Part shown: positions 61,701 through 64,000 of the stretch, in pieces | How positions within the stretch are numbered: position 1 is the stretch's first letter | Layout: each line of letters opens with the position of its first letter | The notes under the pieces: model-generated | What the model was told of the DNA's origin: nothing | Database searches by the model: none | Seen by the model: only the letters and a program-made list of their open reading frames with translations | Assembly (NCBI GenBank): GCA_013373375.1 | Contig: JABXHY010000057.1 | Location: 44,754 to 108,753 of the forward strand | DNA from: Gammaproteobacteria bacterium | GTDB lineage: Bacteria > Pseudomonadota > Gammaproteobacteria > Enterobacterales > Kangiellaceae | Length of the DNA stretch: 64,000 bases | Reading direction: 5' to 3' | Position numbers and translations under genes: made by a program

Positions 61701-63027
61701 GCCATGTAAAGAGCAAATATTTGACCTGGTGATTGTCGATGAAGCAACGCAATGCAGAGTTGATGATGCTTTATCGTTAATGTTCAGATCGAAAAAAATG
61801 TTGGTAGTGGGTGACGATAAGCAAACCGTACTGCAGAAGAACTCCACCTTGGATGATTACCTATTTAAAGATTTAGAGTTAGACGAGCATTTACGATCAA
61901 CTCAGGCACAAGGATTTAAAGGCGGAGGCTCGCATATTTTTGGTTTGGTTAAATCGATCAAGCAGGGCGCGGTAATGTTAGATGAGCATTACCGCTGTCC
62001 TCCCGACATAATCGAATATTCGAATCGCTATGTGTATGACAATGAATTAAAGATAATGCAATGGCGCTTACCTGAGAGTGATGCGTCTGTCGAAATCAAT
62101 TATCAAGAACAGACAATCGAGCAGAAGAAAAAGCCATCAAGCGGTAAGTTTAAAGGTATAGAGACAGCCATGATTGATCGCTACATGGAATATGTCGCTA
62201 AAACACTCAAAAAAATTGAAAAAACGACAGGTAAAAAGATTAACCTCGAATCGGATGTGGCACTTTGTTACTTTTTGATGAAAAACGAACCTTACGTTAA
62301 ATCCGTAAAAGAGAATCTGCTTCGTGATCTTAATCGTGGCGACGATATTCTCGATGGCGCTGGTGCTGCTTTACAAGGAAAAGAAAGAGATTATATTTTT
62401 TATTTATGGGATATCACCCGTTATAACGTAGGAGCTTTTAAACAAGGGGACGATGCCGATAAGCGTAAGGGCGAGCTAAACGTACTAATGAGTCGACCAA
62501 AGAAAAAAGCGTTTCATTATTTGCATCATTCATTTGAGCAATTGGAAGCAGGGCGTACCAATATCACTCAGTACTTATCGCGAGTGCTAGCGCGTCAATC
62601 GAATAGTCAAACTAACAGTAAATCTAAGTTAAATGATGATAATGATGAACCGTCGAATAATTTGCTGTACTCCTTACTCAACTTTATTACGTTCAATTCA
62701 AGTAAACGAAGTCTGCGCGATATCAGAGCCAATATAAAAGACAATAGCATCAACTTTCGAACGAATATAACCGTGGGTGATGCGACTCGATTAGTGGACC
62801 TAATTGCGTTTCCAAAAGGCGAGTTGAATAAAACCGTTGGTATGGTTGATTTATCAGCCTTTGGAATCGAACCTGATGTTGGTCAAAACATCGTGGATTA
62901 TTTTTTCCAGTTAAAACGCGCTGTACCCAATATTGATCCTGTATTTTTATATCCGTATGAACTTATTGATGAGAACAGTCAGACGTTTCAATCATTGATG
63001 TATAAATTGGACCATATGGAAATTTAA
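58771..63027 (+). CDS. 1418-aa UPF1-like SF1 helicase of the Zorya-like operon
   Basis: Cytosolic. The ~530-residue N-terminal region has no known domain (includes a basic stretch ~200-240). Helicase motifs then appear in order: Walker A LLLEGPPGTGKTHTIMNLL (~540), motif II VIVDEATQC (~990), motif III MLVVGDDKQTVL (~1010), motif IV-like LDEHYRCPPDIIEYSNRYVYDNELK (~1070), motif V-like LQGKERDYIFYLWD, motif VI-like GELNVLMSRPKKKAFHY (~1233). The ~440 aa between Walker A and motif II hold long helices (1B-like insertion). The C-terminal ~150 residues are unknown. Zorya ZorD is a different (SNF2-like) helicase, so this is a variant. Confidence 0.85.
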   Translation: MKKKNSDEIKVSKKADRRNHFSIRRLKNDHGFYVYQLDNLVEGKRIYIPRFIFGRFRACIKEILDTEINTGEAKPFEYVTDFKSRDYFYFKSSQVDIENLIIQDLEEREGSSGYITVGRKALYALSDILYSEKLKHPNDVLENIITYHKIFQFSFSKTSKSITSDLMLRKDILQSTERYNPRLAEKVPVSRDEALSVSGKKSAAGKPLKKAELKKSSYQSKLGERFHEKNIEVDYDEIFAGTKVSLIPKADKNEADTSEKSRSGKILSQYPTTLLASDIKAFETDKFKFELNAKESTEFRDAFIGDRSSDFYLGFEIVDALFTHNKSVRTFRFPLYFMRINIRESGREVHLSIQNNGQIYLNHLALANLVEKFTDVAAGVDQVDKFFKTLLAQDISIDRLNDRIQLIRYLPVKELIFDRAREILFGYQDENGKGGILSDLKVKGIECDLQSVYLYRASKQLSPVEHALEMDLDSINAIAHETPQRFYQSLLGRFLTPELIKNEQTDKVNKAVTWTPGRLPKSSRQLMAQLDNHDLLLLEGPPGTGKTHTIMNLLIHAIISKQRVLVVSDQQAAIEALTEKLQDYLIGNDRGTETERKWNDLLFSAIKTVANLDTTDQTLNDLIKALNSAATVQAPSIGMNADARQLNKKARELEDTIQKYSEDIEKVILAASNSETAFKYRIPKKESPQDVKSTIEFLNILMGENQKDKELIRTFIHNRLLLVDNDMSSCYDFFKIPQKNVDQEVDSLLDDKKILEEILNQKADSIESLHKITEKHPRNELIRFLETSIDNDQTISKSSLNRLINSIKLRFKSPLLVRTRILLSTLTNQIQILEQYGQWNDSIWSSLRDVHESIRIGKSPTLALNFYLSSSNQLKSNNKVNDSVQALLEKINDLYQQKDDLVREGFVSRLREIAQEALTTKRASGTNNITSIMSLIDTLKQFNTLAESGSVFSDLKDKLYESFPIWMVRKQMVPFLLPCKEQIFDLVIVDEATQCRVDDALSLMFRSKKMLVVGDDKQTVLQKNSTLDDYLFKDLELDEHLRSTQAQGFKGGGSHIFGLVKSIKQGAVMLDEHYRCPPDIIEYSNRYVYDNELKIMQWRLPESDASVEINYQEQTIEQKKKPSSGKFKGIETAMIDRYMEYVAKTLKKIEKTTGKKINLESDVALCYFLMKNEPYVKSVKENLLRDLNRGDDILDGAGAALQGKERDYIFYLWDITRYNVGAFKQGDDADKRKGELNVLMSRPKKKAFHYLHHSFEQLEAGRTNITQYLSRVLARQSNSQTNSKSKLNDDNDEPSNNLLYSLLNFITFNSSKRSLRDIRANIKDNSINFRTNITVGDATRLVDLIAFPKGELNKTVGMVDLSAFGIEPDVGQNIVDYFFQLKRAVPNIDPVFLYPYELIDENSQTFQSLMYKLDHMEI

Positions 63028-63179
63028 GATTGAAATAGATGTCGAATATTGTAAGGCAATGATTATCTTAAAGCGGAAATAAGGATACCTTGTGTGACGT
63101 TCTTGATGACCAATTGACGCGAGGATTTTAATGGCTGAAAAGTTGGAATAGCAGATTTGAATCTGGAACAGGTGCCTTA

Positions 63180-63833
63180 TTAATTCATGCTTAATTTATC
63201 AAGTGGAGACTGTGCACCCGTCGAGTTTCTTTGAACCACATGCGTGTACATTTGTGTTGTTCTTACATCATTATGCCCGAGTAATTCTTGAACCGTTCTT
63301 AAGTCGGAATTATTCTCGAGTAAATGAGTTGCAAAACTGTGTCGTAAAGTATGGCAAGTCACTTTCTTCATAAGTTTAGATTTTAACACTGCTTTTTTTA
63401 AATGTTTCGCGACAACGGTTGGGTGAATATGATGGCGTCGAGTAATATTTGATCTTGGATCCTGGCTCAACCTCAAGCTGGGAAATAACCATTGCCACCC
63501 TAACTCAGTTCCCGCATTGGGGTATTTTTTATTAATCGCGTAGAGAAGTTCAACGCCTGGCACACCAAGCTCTTGAAAAAGAACATGTTTGTAAAGGAAA
63601 ACGATAGCGCACAGTGCCTGGTTCTGAGTACGAGGCGCTACTCTTCTCTGAGTTGCCAGGTGTGAGAGAAAGTCGCCGACTTCTTTGGCTCCCATGTCTT
63701 TCGGATGTTTCACTTCATGAAAGAAAATATATCGCTTTATCCATTGGATATAACTTTTCTCTGTTAAGTACGAGTAATGTTTTGCTCGAATAGCAGTTCG
63801 GATTTGCGACAATAGCTTAGGTTTATTGCTCAT
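63180..63833 (-). pseudogene. intI: integron integrase (IntI-type tyrosine recombinase) with internal deletion
   Basis: 217 aa against ~320-330 for IntI. The N-terminus [39 protein letters not shown] matches IntI SAM-like domains. The IntI-specific region is recognisable in [21 protein letters not shown]...[14 protein letters not shown]; the catalytic end is complete ([26 protein letters not shown] with the Tyr). Between VLFQELG and [15 protein letters not shown] about 100 aa are missing in frame, including the box with the first catalytic Arg (GLRLxE...). Strand transfer should therefore be lost. No stop interrupts it. Any cassettes would lie beyond its start, right of the window. Confidence 0.8.
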
Positions 63834-63958
63834 TACTCATCCAGTTAATGCAATTCAAAATACTACTCATGTAAGTGGCTTTATATCAAGTTTCCTTTCC
63901 GCTGATACAGCAAGCCAAATGTTATCTTATTGTTTTAATTGAAGAAAAAAGTTGGTGG

Positions 63959-63997
63959 TTTGCGTACTATGCAGCCAACGTGCACATAGTACGCAAT
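63959..63997. repeat. inverted repeat at the window edge, upstream of intI
   Basis: TTGCGTACTATG (63960-63971) and CATAGTACGCAA (63985-63996) form a perfect 12-bp stem with a 13-base loop (CAGCCAACGTGCA). GTTGG at 63951 and CCAAC at 63975 could pair alternatively. Could be attI- or attC-related; the window ends at 64000, so the context is unseen. Confidence 0.6.
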
Positions 63998-64000
63998 TGG

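Overview
The window looks like an AT-rich marine gammaproteobacterial chromosome, perhaps near Kangiellaceae or Alteromonadales relatives. That placement is an inference from the mix of LytS/LytTR pairs, LpxR-like lipid A deacylase, YaiL/DUF2058, GGDEF, CPBP protease and TonB/Sel1 proteins. No rRNA or tRNA gene was recognised. Most genes are single units or short operons with good Shine-Dalgarno sequences.

Regions. 1-15 kb: housekeeping, sensory and envelope genes. These are the C-terminal part of an S41 protease, a TspO-like protein, a secreted alpha/beta hydrolase broken by a frameshift in a run of nine A, a LytS/LytTR pair, a CoA-transferase/hydrolase, a secretin-domain periplasmic protein, a membrane-bound LuxR-type regulator, a CPBP protease, a membrane acyltransferase, a LytTR membrane regulator, a PH-domain protein and a TonB/Sel1 protein. 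15.5-23.4 kb: a giant hybrid two-component regulator, a DUF2779 nuclease-like protein, a DUF2058 protein and a LURP-one-like protein. 23.7-25.4 kb: small orphan ORFs that look like integron gene cassettes, with one good attC-like hairpin. 25.5-37 kb: LpxR-like protein, a three-gene operon (hotdog protein, haem-oxygenase-like diiron protein, alpha-oxoamine synthase) that probably makes a small metabolite, a large PA14/cytochrome lipoprotein, DUF1272, a TPR-GGDEF protein and a Ca-binding-repeat lipoprotein.

37-50.3 kb is an apparently complete locus for ribosomally made, modified peptides (RiPP). It has two short precursor peptides with double-glycine leaders that were not called as ORFs, a radical SAM/SPASM enzyme, two JmjC/cupin hydroxylase-like enzymes, an AraC-type regulator, an HlyD adaptor, a C39-peptidase ABC exporter, an S41 and an S9 peptidase, and one unknown protein. 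The precursor-1 operon (minus strand) carries the modification enzymes. The plus-strand operon, divergent from precursor 2, carries export and peptidase genes. A recurring TGTCTC/TGGCTC motif lies upstream of both operons and of the regulator.

50.5-54.2 kb: a phospholipase D-like protein and a MoxR/VWA pair. 54.2-56.2 kb: a 2-kb gap that is not empty. It holds two minus-strand mini-transcription units, each with a promoter, a Cys-containing peptide of 43 or 50 aa, and a terminator. 56.2-63.0 kb: a four-gene operon (coiled-coil protein, MotA-like, MotB-like, 1418-aa UPF1-like helicase) that resembles, but does not match, the Zorya anti-phage systems. It is followed by an integron integrase with an internal deletion (63.2-63.8 kb), so the right end is probably the edge of an integron or defence island.
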